NCBI RefSeq assembly: GCF_014596565.1
Contig: NZ_NOIN01000002.1
Coordinates: 717,945 to 781,944 of the forward strand
Origin: Pseudomonas sp. PSB18
GTDB taxonomy: Bacteria > Pseudomonadota > Gammaproteobacteria > Pseudomonadales > Pseudomonadaceae
Direction of reading: 5' to 3'
Length of the DNA stretch: 64,000 nt
Part shown: positions 18,501-26,083 of the stretch, piece by piece
Numbering within the stretch: the stretch's first letter is position 1
How the letters are laid out: each line of letters opens with the position of its first letter
Made by a program: the position numbers and the translations under genes
The notes under the pieces: model-generated
Database searches by the model: none
Told to the model about the DNA's origin: nothing
The model's input: only the letters and a program-made list of their open reading frames with translations

Positions 18501-18939
18501 CTGTTACACGAATGACAAGCTCATTCCATCAGTTGATTACTCCATAAATCGTAAGATCCACGGACGGTTGTTATCAGGCCTGGTTGAGACGCTGTTTATA
18601 CTTTTACAGAATATTATTATACATGGTGGAGTGACCCGCGATCTCAAGGGTGTAGTGTTATTATTTGGATTTAAAGATAATTCTCTCTTGATTACTTTGG
18701 AGAATCCTATTGGGTGTTCAGTTGATATTGCCCAGTTGCAGTCCAATATTTTTGAGTCGCTTGAAAGGTACAGGGCCGGAGCGGGCCTAACGAAAGCCAG
18801 TACTGAAGGTGGTTCTGGATTATCTAAAATTTGGCGCATCATGGAGTTTGAAATTAAGAAGCCTCATCATCTAGAGCTTGAAACGAATGGGCGTAGCTTT
18901 AGAGTCGTATTGACAATTGAGGATATTGATTTTATATGA
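15532..18939 (+). CDS. dtcA: Detocs sensor kinase DtcA (TPR-like sensor + GHKL ATPase)
   Basis: 1135 residues, soluble. Residues 1 to about 880 are alpha-helical with TPR-like units, clearest near 470-500 (AGHLAYKLERYNDAEKYYAL). The C-terminus is a GHKL ATPase: N-box LLQNIIIHGG (Asn 1027), weak G1 (LENPIGCS) and G2 EGGSGLSKI (about 1092-1100). No canonical H-box is seen; His 910 in IKDHLANSLGKQ, about 117 residues before the N-box Asn and followed by two long helices, is the best candidate phosphoacceptor. In Detocs, DtcA senses phage infection and phosphorylates DtcC. Stop overlaps dtcB by 4 bp. AT-rich, unlike flanking genes. Confidence 0.82.
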   Translation: MSSKRQKLVITSAKEFVRAIHSYSKAGRNSAPSLRLGLGNARTLTDSLQFSKIVDEIRITPLYLKLIAPTQFPESLSDMRKGVPAIYRLESQEELIWTAAVLSVFKEKLSGFLLIKNEFDEAFLSGKFQEALDLLVQIEKIYGVSIWLLKNKISVLQLTYGLKEQKDFLEEIVSTEFFSIHGALVAYHTSLRSEENVTFAEVESELEAFPGDISYYFTYHLTPANLDRIENTAIVQSVEETQTLIDRLLAHIAMLKLYFARDEGTERALNEIVRLSSWIPDPSIQNIVHLVTKQPAPINANELNIYERYALGQYGIKNVKSAEMLEVLAYDKAYGNDHGNEGSKSIISEAISLMAKTVTYASEQIKIKNRLGKLAMISPSLSLSINISNFLENAGHIPAVDKKTLKSNLSLICGSLANPKSWSSLKDRRFARGFVADLTADQLEFNTVKLFYYMELGFEEGTRGILALNLPDYRVNTYAGHLAYKLERYNDAEKYYALALASPISFPKDRVRSYLFDSVFAQGKIEVAVKLAVEHCLCNPNVVDLYPLAKLSNAALAIKKLRSDITTAILIHLTARHVHSKWERKLSDIHENVLYVAGVEKPSELIKVQSRYELVMLIYFLRYVCVSRILDDSSAYDSVEEIEAERIAICQWLAVIDPDCKAAYASEIKDITRNENIASVWHQFQSSKVYVDEDGLKNFLAPSFKETFHRYIILRDSPSLNTQAEKLAKALEKILKDVNSGFKNIKLPASEAESLFDTMIYQFLSAFATHPAYGLDTHLSTAVRHGVFEGHIRTALINVLCTKNESGYVLAELLQQKIACHGDAVDNMRAAFGRFTKKIESLIELYLTDYFRICSDVSPSGLFSFSLSDEMRSEAMVRMSTISDYDDFMSEFFSIAWLLTENSTEMIKDHLANSLGKQIYQAFDLVLDGLKPALNNIAFAIVEKEVVEARLRIQRTLEDMAGWFNRPQTSHPEEIDMEMVVVVALKQIANCYTNDKLIPSVDYSINRKIHGRLLSGLVETLFILLQNIIIHGGVTRDLKGVVLLFGFKDNSLLITLENPIGCSVDIAQLQSNIFESLERYRAGAGLTKASTEGGSGLSKIWRIMEFEIKKPHHLELETNGRSFRVVLTIEDIDFI

Positions 18940-19397
18940 AAATATATATTATCGAAGATGACCTTCTTAAGTTAGAAAAAATACAGGCCTTCCTCAGGTC
19001 TATATTGCCTCATTCTGACTTGAATAACTATGGGAGCTTTAATAGCGGACTAAGGGCTTGCGAGAGCGATACGCCTGATATCGTTATTTTAGACATGGCT
19101 CTCCCCACTTTTGATCGGCAACCAAATAAGCGTGAAGGCAGATTGCGTCCATTGGGTGGTTACGATTTGCTTAGAAAATTTTCACTTAAAAATCTAACGG
19201 TCAAGGCCATTGTTGTTACTCAGCTAACAGAGTTTGGTGACGGTGTAGAGGAAATGTCCTTTGGAGAAATTTCAGAGGTTTGTATTGAAGAGTTTCCAGA
19301 AATATTTTTGGGAAGTGTTTACTTTGGGCAGGCTAGCCTAGAATGGCAAAGCAAGTTGAAAAGTTTTATTGAAATATATCAGAGGGAATTAGTTTGA
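18936..19397 (+). CDS. dtcB: Detocs stand-alone receiver protein DtcB
   Basis: 153 residues, a receiver domain only. Acidic pocket IIEDD (Glu7, Asp8, Asp9), phosphoacceptor Asp53 in VILDMALP and VVTQL as the Thr strand. A loop of about 15 charged residues (RQPNKREGRLRPLG) is inserted after the phosphoacceptor strand. The conserved Lys of canonical receivers is not visible at its usual place (EEFPEIFLGS). In Detocs the lone receiver is described as a phosphate buffer that drains stray phosphorylation from DtcA and prevents accidental activation. Overlaps both neighbours by 4 bp, which would keep the stoichiometry fixed. Confidence 0.8.
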   Translation: MKIYIIEDDLLKLEKIQAFLRSILPHSDLNNYGSFNSGLRACESDTPDIVILDMALPTFDRQPNKREGRLRPLGGYDLLRKFSLKNLTVKAIVVTQLTEFGDGVEEMSFGEISEVCIEEFPEIFLGSVYFGQASLEWQSKLKSFIEIYQRELV

Positions 19398-20638
19398 AGG
19401 TCTTGATCGTTGAGGATGAGCAGGAAAAGCGTAGGCTGATCAGTGAGGCCGTAAATAGCGCTGATGGTATGGTTTATTCTGATATTGATTATGCTCACGA
19501 TTTAAGTGCGGCGAAAAGAAAGTTGCAGAAAAACAAGTATCAGCTAGTTATATTGGATATAAATATTCCTCCAGATTCGGTATCGACAGCTGCCACTGGG
19601 CTCGGTTTGGAGTTGCTGGATTTCATTAAGAACAATCTTAAAGCAATCAAGCCGACCTACGTAATTGGTATGAGTGCTTACCGCGAGGGGGTTGACGCCG
19701 CGGCAGAAGATTTCAATTTTCCTCTTTGGCGTTTCGTCGATTTTTCATATGAGCAGATGGGTTGGCAGTCGACGATAAAAGATGCCGTTGAATATCTTAA
19801 TGATAACAATAAGCCGCCGTATACTGCAGATGGTAATAATTACCATACGGACTTATGTATATACGTTGCGCTTGAGGAGGAGCTGGCAAGTATAAAAAAT
19901 TTGCCGGTCGATTGGGTTCCAATAAAGGTGGCTCATGACGATGCACGCTACTATAAAACGCAGTTTAAACGAGGTAAGACAAGCCTGGATGTAGTTGTCG
20001 TTGCATCACCCGAGATGGGGATGCCAATTGCGGCAGTATTTGCCGCTAAGTTAATCCATACTTTTCGTCCAAAGTATCTGGGTATCGCGGGGATATGTGC
20101 GGGAGTTCATACTAAATCGAAGATGGGTGACGTACTTGTCGCCGATCCGTGCTTTGATCTCGGAAGCGGAAAATGGACGCTGGACAAGAAAGATGGCGAG
20201 TTAAAATTTTTGCCAGCTCTTTATCAGCGACGCTTGGATGATACTTTGCGAACTAATATTAGCTTGCAGGGAGATAATAAACTACTATTAGAAAATATCT
20301 GGAAAGGTTTTCATTATTCTAAACCTAAGGATCATCCTGAGGTAATAGTTGGTCCCATGGGTAGCGGAGGTTCAGTACTTCAAGCACTTGAAATGATGGA
20401 GCAAGCTAGAGAGAGGCACAAAAACCTGATAGGTATCGAGATGGAAAGCTACTCAGTGTTCACCGCATGTGAATTCGCTTCTGCTCCGAAGCCGCGTTGT
20501 TTTTCCATGAAAGCTGTCTGTGATTTTGGCGATTCTAAAAAAGCTGACGATTACCATGACTATGCTGCCTATGTAAGTGCAAGCTTTCTCTATGAATTTG
20601 CTCTTGAGCATTTGACATCACGGCATGATCCATCCTAA
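19394..20638 (+). CDS. dtcC: Detocs effector DtcC (receiver + nucleoside phosphorylase domain)
   Basis: 414 residues. Receiver at 1-137: IVEDE, phosphoacceptor Asp55 in VILDINIPP, Ser94 (GMSAY); no clear conserved Lys. Residues about 152-408 are a PNP/MTAN-fold domain: YVALEEELAS (158-167), GIAGICAGVHT (230-240), KMGDVLVADP, GPMGSGGSV, ribose-binding GIEMES (347-352) and the catalytic-type Asp377 in AVCDFGD. Active-site residues thus look intact. In characterised Detocs the phosphorylated effector splits ATP into adenine and ribose-5'-triphosphate, halting growth. SAH/MTA nucleosidase activity is the alternative by fold alone, but the operon argues for Detocs. Confidence 0.82.
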   Translation: MKVLIVEDEQEKRRLISEAVNSADGMVYSDIDYAHDLSAAKRKLQKNKYQLVILDINIPPDSVSTAATGLGLELLDFIKNNLKAIKPTYVIGMSAYREGVDAAAEDFNFPLWRFVDFSYEQMGWQSTIKDAVEYLNDNNKPPYTADGNNYHTDLCIYVALEEELASIKNLPVDWVPIKVAHDDARYYKTQFKRGKTSLDVVVVASPEMGMPIAAVFAAKLIHTFRPKYLGIAGICAGVHTKSKMGDVLVADPCFDLGSGKWTLDKKDGELKFLPALYQRRLDDTLRTNISLQGDNKLLLENIWKGFHYSKPKDHPEVIVGPMGSGGSVLQALEMMEQARERHKNLIGIEMESYSVFTACEFASAPKPRCFSMKAVCDFGDSKKADDYHDYAAYVSASFLYEFALEHLTSRHDPS

Positions 20639-20890
20639 AGATTATGCTTCTTTCAATCAGCATTGCGTTTCGCTCGTCTAGGGGCAGATCTATATCTTAC
20701 TTGACGACGTGCCACTGAAATTCATCAACGGCAATCCATAAGCTGTTTTTGCCTGGTGGCGGACCTCCGCGACCTCCAACAGCGGAATCGGCTCTGGTTC
20801 TTAGACGTTCATCTCAGTGGCTTGAAATCTGCTAATGAGATGAGTGCTATTGACCGTTTTCGGTCACTTGAGGAGGGCGAAGGCAAAAAG
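20639..20890. other. Island right end, no intact gene
   Basis: About 250 bp without a supported gene. On the minus strand 20697-20811 reads as a possible protein tail (GGRGGPPPGKNSLWIAVDEF then QWHVVK*), cut off upstream by a stop, so at best a remnant. A small palindrome gaccgttttcggtc lies near 20852. The composition returns to GC-rich toward the right. Confidence 0.4.
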
Positions 20891-20917
20891 AAAACCCGGC
20901 GCAGAACGCCGGGTTTT
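20891..20917 (-). terminator. Terminator after the DUF6124 gene
   Basis: Stem aaacccggcg/cgccgggttt with a CAGAA loop. Read on the minus strand it is followed by TTTTCTTTTT. It lies about 20 bp after the DUF6124 stop codon. Confidence 0.85.
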
Positions 20918-20935
20918 TCGTTGTGAAACGCTTAC

Positions 20936-21301
20936 TTATTGCCCGGGCTCCACATTATCCAACACCCGATTCGCCAACAACGAACTCAACTCAATCAACT
21001 GCTGAATCCCCAGCGCAACATGACGCCGTGACCCTTCCAGCTCGAAGGCGAGGTCACTGACCATGGCATCAGCCGAAGCCAGCGTCTCCGTGAGATTGGC
21101 AAGCAAGCATTCATCATCAAGGTCTTTCACAACCGTAAATATCTGCCCCGGTTTGGGTTCCTCTTCCGCCTTCGTTGGTTTCGGTTTCAGATAAAAATCC
21201 AGCGCACGCGTGGCAGCTTCGTCGAGCTTTTTGGCGTTGATGCCGGCGGCGGAGGGGGAGGTGGAGTCTGCTTCTGGTGGGTTCGGCGTTATTTTGAACA
21301 T
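20936..21301 (-). CDS. DUF6124 (formerly DUF3077) family protein
   Basis: 121 residues, cytoplasmic. The N-terminus MFKITPNPPEADSTSP and the body KKLDEAATRALDFYL, DDECLLANLTETLASADAMV, SDLAFELEGSRRHVALGIQQ are the signature of a Pseudomonas-specific family of small helical proteins that occurs in many scattered copies per genome. Function not known. It is preceded by a long structured leader (21302-21540) and followed by its own terminator, so it is a self-contained single-gene unit. Confidence 0.85.
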   Translation of the reverse strand: MFKITPNPPEADSTSPSAAGINAKKLDEAATRALDFYLKPKPTKAEEEPKPGQIFTVVKDLDDECLLANLTETLASADAMVSDLAFELEGSRRHVALGIQQLIELSSLLANRVLDNVEPGQ

Positions 21302-21540
21302 TGGTGTGATCCTGTAATGGGCCGCACCATTTCGCTACTAAACGGATGGAGGCGGCTGTGCGCAAGTTAGTAGACCGGTGATCACACCAAACCCGGCGCG
21401 CCCGAAGGCGCCATGCGCACAGCCACCATCAAGAACAGGCAAATGCCTGCTGATGAGACGCTTGTGCAACCGAAGATGTGAACCGGGCTACTAAACCCGA
21501 CCACTGATGGGCAGTGGCAGGAAAACAATAGAACCCCGGA
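21302..21540 (-). ncRNA. Highly structured leader RNA of the DUF6124 gene (candidate)
   Basis: On the minus strand four hairpins can be drawn: CCACTG/CAGTGG, CAGGCA/TGCCTG, a long 11-bp stem GGCTGTGCGCA (21414-21424) with TGCGCACAGCC (21354-21364), and inside it GCGCC-TTCG-GGCGC (21398-21411), a stable UUCG tetraloop. GTTTAGTAG occurs twice. The frame that crosses this region ends in FLMVAVRMAPSGAPGLV, which I have seen annotated as a 'protein' tail in other Pseudomonas genomes but which looks like read-through of this RNA. A cis-regulatory RNA is inferred. Confidence 0.45.
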
Positions 21541-21897
21541 ACAAGGCGCACAAGCGGGCGGATTCTGGCGTAGTTGTAGGCAAAGGCGCAAGGATGCGTG
21601 GCTTGCTGGTGGGGTGTAGGTGGGGGCTGTAGGAGGGTGGCTTTTTGGTGATGCGGGGGGATTGTTTGGCTTTGGGATTGGGTTGATTTCATCGCGAGCA
21701 GGCTCGCTCCCACAGGGGGTGGGGCAGGAAGATCCTGTCCTCCCCCAGCCAATGTTGATTGCAGTTAGCCTTTTGGGGGCTGCTGCGCAGCCCAGCGGGA
21801 GCAAGCTCCCTCGCCACAATGAATCAGTAGCCACAATGAATCAGCAGCCACACTGAATTGGCATGGCTTAACTGAACGGTGTTGCCCCATCGCAGTG
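21541..21897. repeat. Intergenic region with two single REPs
   Basis: Contains a single 'CATCGCGAGCAGGCTCGCTCCC' unit at 21691-21717 and a 'GCGGGAGCAAGCTCCCTCGCC' unit at 21781-21820, of two different REP families. The G/T-rich stretch at 21580-21680 shows no gene. A small 'cacaatgaatcagtagc / cacaatgaatcagcagc' tandem repeat follows at about 21815-21850. Confidence 0.6.
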
Positions 21898-22533
21898 CTA
21901 TTTGCGCTTGAGCATCTCCGGCAACTGCGCCACCAGTTTCTGATTATTCAACGGCGCGCGGATGAACCCACGTTGGCTGCCGTCCGGGCCGATGACGGCG
22001 AGGTTGCCGCTGTGGTCGACGGTGTAGTTGGGTTTGCTGGTGTCCGCCGGGATGAACGGGATGCTCACTGCATTCGCCAGTTTTTGCAGGTCTTCGATGG
22101 ATGCGGCGGTGAGGCCTATGAACTGTGGGTCGAAGTAGCCCAGGTATTGCTTGAGCTGCTTGGGCGTGTCGCGGTTCGGGTCGACGCTGACCAGTACGAT
22201 CTGCAACTTATCCACAGCCTCTTTCGGCAACTCGCTCTTGATCTGGCGCAGTTGGGCGAGGGTGGTCGGGCAGATGTCCGGGCAGAAGGTGTAGCCGAAG
22301 AACAGCAGGCTCCATTTGCCTTTCAAGCCGTCCACGGCCACGGGCTGGCCGTCCTGGTCGGTCATTTTCACGTCCGGCAGGGGGCGGGCCTGGGGCAGCA
22401 GGATGATGCCGGCGTCGATCAGCGCCGTCGGGTCGCCTTCACCCTTGCCGGACAGCACTTTGTTGACGGTGAGGCCGAGGATCAGCGCGATCACGGCCAC
22501 GAGGGCGAAGACGGTTTTCTGGGTTCGGGTCAT
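21898..22533 (-). CDS. SCO1/SenC copper chaperone for cytochrome oxidase
   Basis: 211 residues, anchored by an N-terminal helix ([16 protein letters not shown]). The thioredoxin-fold domain carries the CuA-delivery motif [14 protein letters not shown] (Cys-x3-Cys) and the third ligand His in TVDHSGNL. It inserts copper into the CuA site of CtaC. The start at 22533 overlaps the ctaB stop by 4 bp. It is the last gene of the cox cluster (PA0114 position). Confidence 0.92.
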   Translation of the reverse strand: MTRTQKTVFALVAVIALILGLTVNKVLSGKGEGDPTALIDAGIILLPQARPLPDVKMTDQDGQPVAVDGLKGKWSLLFFGYTFCPDICPTTLAQLRQIKSELPKEAVDKLQIVLVSVDPNRDTPKQLKQYLGYFDPQFIGLTAASIEDLQKLANAVSIPFIPADTSKPNYTVDHSGNLAVIGPDGSQRGFIRAPLNNQKLVAQLPEMLKRK

Positions 22534-23429
22534 AGGCTCAACAGTAAGTAATGATCTACAAGCAGGGCGATGAACAGCAGGAACAAGTAGTAGATAGAGT
22601 ACTTGAACGTGTTGATCGCCGCGTGCGGCCGACTGCCACGGTACAACACCACGGCCCATTGCAGGAACCGCGCGCCGAGCACCAGCGCACACACCAGGTA
22701 GAGCAGCCCGCTCATCTGGATCACGAACGGCATCAGGCTCACCGCCAGCAGCACCAGGGTGTAGAGCAGGATGTGGATTTTGGTGTAGTGCTCACCGTGG
22801 GTCACCGGCAGCATCGGGATGTCGGCCTTGGCGTATTCCTCCTTGCGATGGATCGCCAGGGCCCAGAAGTGCGGCGGGGTCCAGGCGAAGATGATCAGCA
22901 CCAGCAACAGCGGTTCGGCGCTGACGTGGCCGGTGGCGGCGACCCAACCCAGCAGCGGCGGTGCGGCACCGGCCAGGCCGCCGATGACGATGTTCTGCGG
23001 CGTCGCGCGCTTGAGGAAACCGGTGTAGACCACTGCATAACCCAGTAAGGAGGCCAAGGTCAGCCAGGCCGTCAGCGGGTTGGTGAAGGCCAGCAGCAGG
23101 GCCTGGCCGATCACCGCCAGGGCCAGGGCGAAGGTCAGTGCGGCGGCCGGCGAAACCCGGCCTTCGGCCAAGGGGCGTTTGTGGGTGCGGGCCATCACGG
23201 CGTCGATGCGTCGGTCCACCACGTGGTTGACCGCCGCTGCGCCGCCGGCACACAGGGCGATCCCCAGGTTGCCGAACACCAGCACCGTCCACGGCACGCC
23301 GGCGCGGGTGGCGAGGAACATGCCGACCAGTGAGGTGATCAGCATCAGCACCACCACTTTCGGCTTGGTCAGCTCCAGATAGTCGCGCCAGATCGCCTGG
23401 CTGCGGCGTGCACCGGTCAGGGTTGCCAT
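22530..23429 (-). CDS. ctaB: Protoheme IX farnesyltransferase (heme O synthase)
   Basis: 299 residues, nine hydrophobic helices. UbiA-family active-site motif [20 protein letters not shown] in the second loop (Asn/Asp ligands for Mg-diphosphate) and a second acidic loop at [11 protein letters not shown]. It attaches farnesyl to heme b, giving heme O for CtaA. Overlaps ctaA by 13 bp at its start. A second copy (cyoE) usually exists in the bo3 oxidase operon of the same genome. Confidence 0.95.
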   Translation of the reverse strand: MATLTGARRSQAIWRDYLELTKPKVVVLMLITSLVGMFLATRAGVPWTVLVFGNLGIALCAGGAAAVNHVVDRRIDAVMARTHKRPLAEGRVSPAAALTFALALAVIGQALLLAFTNPLTAWLTLASLLGYAVVYTGFLKRATPQNIVIGGLAGAAPPLLGWVAATGHVSAEPLLLVLIIFAWTPPHFWALAIHRKEEYAKADIPMLPVTHGEHYTKIHILLYTLVLLAVSLMPFVIQMSGLLYLVCALVLGARFLQWAVVLYRGSRPHAAINTFKYSIYYLFLLFIALLVDHYLLLSL

Positions 23430-24496
23430 GGCATCTCTCCTTTTATTGTGATGGGGCTGGTGCCGTGTTTATGCGGGTTGAACCGCCAGCGCAGCGGGAC
23501 TTGATGCTTGACCCGGACCAGGCTGGTGCGGGCGTGATAATTGACCAGCACCAGGGTCAGCAGCAGCGCCGCGCCCCCGGCGTTGTGGGCGACGGCCACC
23601 GGCAGCGGCAGGTGGAACAACACGTTACTGATGCCCAGGGTGATCTGCGCCGCCAGCGCGACCAGCACCAGGCCGGCGAGGCGGGTCATGCCCACCGTTT
23701 TCAATTGCCAGGCCAGGCCCAGCAGCACCACCGTCACCAGCAATGCGCCGATTCGGTGGGTCAGGTGAATGGCGGTGCGGGCGTCGCTGTCTAGCTGGCC
23801 GCCCAGGTAGTTCGGGCCGATGTGTTGGGTCAGGTGGAAGCCGTTGGCGAAATCCGCCGCTGGCAGCCATTGGCCGTGGCAGGTGGGGAAGTCGATGCAG
23901 GCCACCGCGGCGTAGTTGGAGCTGACCCAGCCACCGAGGGCGATCTGTCCGATCACCAACAGCAGCCCGGCCGTGGCCCAGTGTTGCAGGCGTTTGGGCA
24001 CGGTCAGCGCCGGCAGCACCCCGGACAATCGCAAGGTGAGCAGGAACAGCAGGCTCAACGTCGCGAAGCCGCCCAGCAAATGTCCGGTCACCACTTGCGG
24101 CCATAACTTCAGGGTTACGGTCCACATGCCGAATGCCGCTTGCGCGAAGACCACCGCCAGCAGGAACAACGGCAACTTCAAGGGCTGGCCCGGGCGGTGG
24201 CGGTTCATCCAGGACCGTGCCGCCAACGCTACGATCATCAAGCCCAGGGTCCCGGCGAAGTAGCGATGGACCATCTCGTTCCAGCCCTTGTGGGCTTCCA
24301 CCGGGGTATCGGGAAAGTGCAGTTCGGCATGGGCCAGTTGGGCTTCGCTCTTGGGCACGCTGATGAATCCGTAGCAACCGGGCCAGTCCGGGCAGCCGAG
24401 GCCGGCGTGGGTCAGGCGGGTGTAGGCGCCCAGCAATACGACGATCAGTGCCAGCAGGGTGGCAAACAGCGCAAGGCGAAATCCTGGTTTGGCCAT
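23417..24496 (-). CDS. ctaA: Heme A synthase (COX15/CtaA)
   Basis: 359 residues with about eight membrane helices. Paired heme-ligand histidines are visible ([37 protein letters not shown]), and the loop Cys pair in the GCPDWPGC segment. It oxidises heme O to heme A, needed for aa3-type oxidase. It forms a tight block with ctaB and sco. Confidence 0.95.
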   Translation of the reverse strand: MAKPGFRLALFATLLALIVVLLGAYTRLTHAGLGCPDWPGCYGFISVPKSEAQLAHAELHFPDTPVEAHKGWNEMVHRYFAGTLGLMIVALAARSWMNRHRPGQPLKLPLFLLAVVFAQAAFGMWTVTLKLWPQVVTGHLLGGFATLSLLFLLTLRLSGVLPALTVPKRLQHWATAGLLLVIGQIALGGWVSSNYAAVACIDFPTCHGQWLPAADFANGFHLTQHIGPNYLGGQLDSDARTAIHLTHRIGALLVTVVLLGLAWQLKTVGMTRLAGLVLVALAAQITLGISNVLFHLPLPVAVAHNAGGAALLLTLVLVNYHARTSLVRVKHQVPLRWRFNPHKHGTSPITIKGEMPWQP

Positions 24497-24506
24497 GTCG
24501 ATGCCC

Positions 24507-25100
24507 TCATCCGATGTTCGACAGTTTCAGCAGGTGCCGCAGGTCGTTGAGCAGGTCCTTGCCCTTGACCCGCGCGTCGTAGCGCAGCACCAGGTTGCTG
24601 TGGGGATCGATGATCCACAGCTGGGCGCCGTCGGTGTTCTGGACGTCTTTCTGATAGACCGGCAGGTCCAGCGGGTAGCGTTGCAGTTGCGGGTATTCGC
24701 GCTGCAACTGGGCGTCGTATTCGGCGTCCAGCGGTTGGGCGATGGCCAGGGCATGGCTGGCGCGGGAAGCGTCGCGACCGAGGCCGATCTGCACCTGCCG
24801 GGCCAGGTACACCAGTTGCCGGCAGTCCACCGAGCACTCCTTCGGCGCCGTGACGAGGATCTGCCAGCGCTGTTCATCGGCCTGTACGCCGATCTCGGCG
24901 CGGGTCTGGCCGGTGCCGATCAGTTCGCCGTGATAGCTGCGGCTGTCCGGGACCCAGAACTGGAATTTGTACATGCCGGTGGCCAGGATCATCGGGCCGA
25001 TGACGCCGAATACGATCAGCAGCAGTTGCAGGCGTCCCTTGCGACGGCTAGGCGTCGAGGGTGCCTCAGACGTGTTGGTTGGATTCATGGCGGTTCCCAT
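24507..25100 (-). CDS. Membrane-anchored protein of the cox cluster, unknown function
   Basis: 197 residues with one N-terminal helix (LQLLLIVFGVIGPMILATGM) and a periplasmic domain. The domain has a Cys pair (KECSVDCRQLVYLARQ) and a thioredoxin-like ending (TDGAQLWIIDPHSNLVLRYD). It holds the PA0111 position between SURF1 and ctaA. Probably an oxidase assembly factor; SCO-like redox or copper transfer is an inference from the fold-like pattern. Start 25100 (MGTAMNPTN) has GGGAGA upstream; 25088 is the alternative. Overlaps SURF1 by 35 bp. Confidence 0.75.
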   Translation of the reverse strand: MGTAMNPTNTSEAPSTPSRRKGRLQLLLIVFGVIGPMILATGMYKFQFWVPDSRSYHGELIGTGQTRAEIGVQADEQRWQILVTAPKECSVDCRQLVYLARQVQIGLGRDASRASHALAIAQPLDAEYDAQLQREYPQLQRYPLDLPVYQKDVQNTDGAQLWIIDPHSNLVLRYDARVKGKDLLNDLRHLLKLSNIG

Positions 25101-25803
25101 GGTGTCTCCCTGCGTTATGCCATCCGAGATAAAGAAAAAGGCCGAACAGTGCCGCCGCCATGGCGAACCACTGCACGGCATAACCGAGGTGTTTTTCCGG
25201 CCCCATGCTCACCACCGGCCAATCGGTCCGGTAGGCGCCGGGGCCGCTTTGTTGACGCAATTCGTAGGCGAAACCGTTGCGATCCAGCTCGGCCCAGAGC
25301 TTGGCCGGCTCGATGGCGGTGACCAGGCGCGGCCATGGTGCACCGCTGGGGTCGGCGTGGAGCTGGAACGTGGTGCCGGGCGCGACGTAGACCCAGGCTT
25401 CCAGGCTCAGGGGCTGTTCGGGGGTGTCGAAGACCGGCGGGGTGCGGCGGTCAGGCCAGGGCAGCCAGCCGCGATTGACCAGCAGCCACAGTCCGGTGCG
25501 GTGGTCGAGAAAGGGTTGCAGCAACTCGACGCCGACCTTGCCGTCGTGCTGGCGGTTATCCAGCAGGATGCTGTGCTCGGCGTCGAACTGGCCCTGCAGC
25601 GTGACCGCTCGAAAGGCCGGATCGCTGGTGTGCGCAAGCTCGGCGCTGTCCATCGGCGGCGCCACGCGACGCTCGGCGTAGTTCGCCATGAGCACGCGCT
25701 TCTGTTCGCCCCGGCTCAATTGCCAGAAGCCCAGGCACACCATGACCGGCACCAGGATGGCCACCACCAGTGACGGCACGAGGCCCGGCCGGAAGCCTTT
25801 CAT
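25066..25803 (-). CDS. SURF1 family cytochrome oxidase assembly protein
   Basis: 245 residues with two membrane helices: N-terminal (LVPSLVVAILVPVMVCLGFW) and C-terminal (YAVQWFAMAAALFGLFLYLG). Family motifs: GFWQLSRGEQKR, VTLQGQFDAEHSILLDNR, LVNRGWLPWPDRR and the C-terminal LGYAVQWFAMA. It helps insert heme a3 into CtaD. Confidence 0.93.
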   Translation of the reverse strand: MKGFRPGLVPSLVVAILVPVMVCLGFWQLSRGEQKRVLMANYAERRVAPPMDSAELAHTSDPAFRAVTLQGQFDAEHSILLDNRQHDGKVGVELLQPFLDHRTGLWLLVNRGWLPWPDRRTPPVFDTPEQPLSLEAWVYVAPGTTFQLHADPSGAPWPRLVTAIEPAKLWAELDRNGFAYELRQQSGPGAYRTDWPVVSMGPEKHLGYAVQWFAMAAALFGLFLYLGWHNAGRHHGNRHESNQHV

Positions 25804-25873
25804 GGCGCCGCCCGAAAGTCATCGAACGGGAAAGCTATACTCACGTGCATCGCGTCCCCCCGGAGTGTCCCTG

Positions 25874-26077
25874 ATGCTAAAAGCAGCCATCGTCCTGATG
25901 CTGATCGCCACGGTTGTCAGCCTGTTCAGCGGCCTGTTTTTTCTGGTCAAGGACGAAAGCGATTCCAATCGCCTGATGATCGCCCTGGCGATTCGGGTCA
26001 GCCTGGCCGCTGTCACCGTCGGCTTGATCGCCTGGGGTTTCTTCAGCGGCCAGTTGGTGTCTCACGCGCCTTGGTAA
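25874..26077 (+). CDS. DUF2909 twin-transmembrane protein
   Basis: 67 residues: two hydrophobic helices (AAIVLMLIATVVSLFSGLFF and IRVSLAAVTVGLIAWGFFSG) joined by a short polar loop (KDESDSNR). GGAG precedes the ATG. It is the only gene of the cox cluster on the plus strand, lying between ctaE (convergent, 6 bp away) and the divergent SURF1 gene. The family occurs at this place in other pseudomonads (PA0109). Its role in the oxidase is unknown. Confidence 0.8.
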   Translation: MLKAAIVLMLIATVVSLFSGLFFLVKDESDSNRLMIALAIRVSLAAVTVGLIAWGFFSGQLVSHAPW

Positions 26078-26083
26078 AGAGCG

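Larger units (their letters stand above)
15241..20690. mobile_element. AT-rich genomic island carrying a Detocs-type defence cassette
   Basis: Starts exactly where the qor gene loses homology, with a tRNA-Ser-like 3' fragment, and ends before the DUF6124 gene; the right edge is approximate. Base composition and codon choice change sharply: AT-rich codons such as AAA, TTT, ATA and TTA are common inside and rare outside. The cargo is three overlapping genes. No integrase, transposase or second tRNA fragment is visible, so it is either a remnant or was moved by recombination. Confidence 0.65.

Noticed and set aside
15241..20690. Prophage or insertion sequence
   Set aside because: No integrase, transposase, terminal inverted repeats or phage structural genes are visible; the three genes form a defence cassette instead.
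21382..21834. A 150-codon minus-strand frame ending MVAVRMAPSGAPGLV
   Set aside because: It crosses a REP and the structured leader hairpins, has no ribosome site and has a Pro/His/Ser-rich composition; the RNA explains the conservation better.
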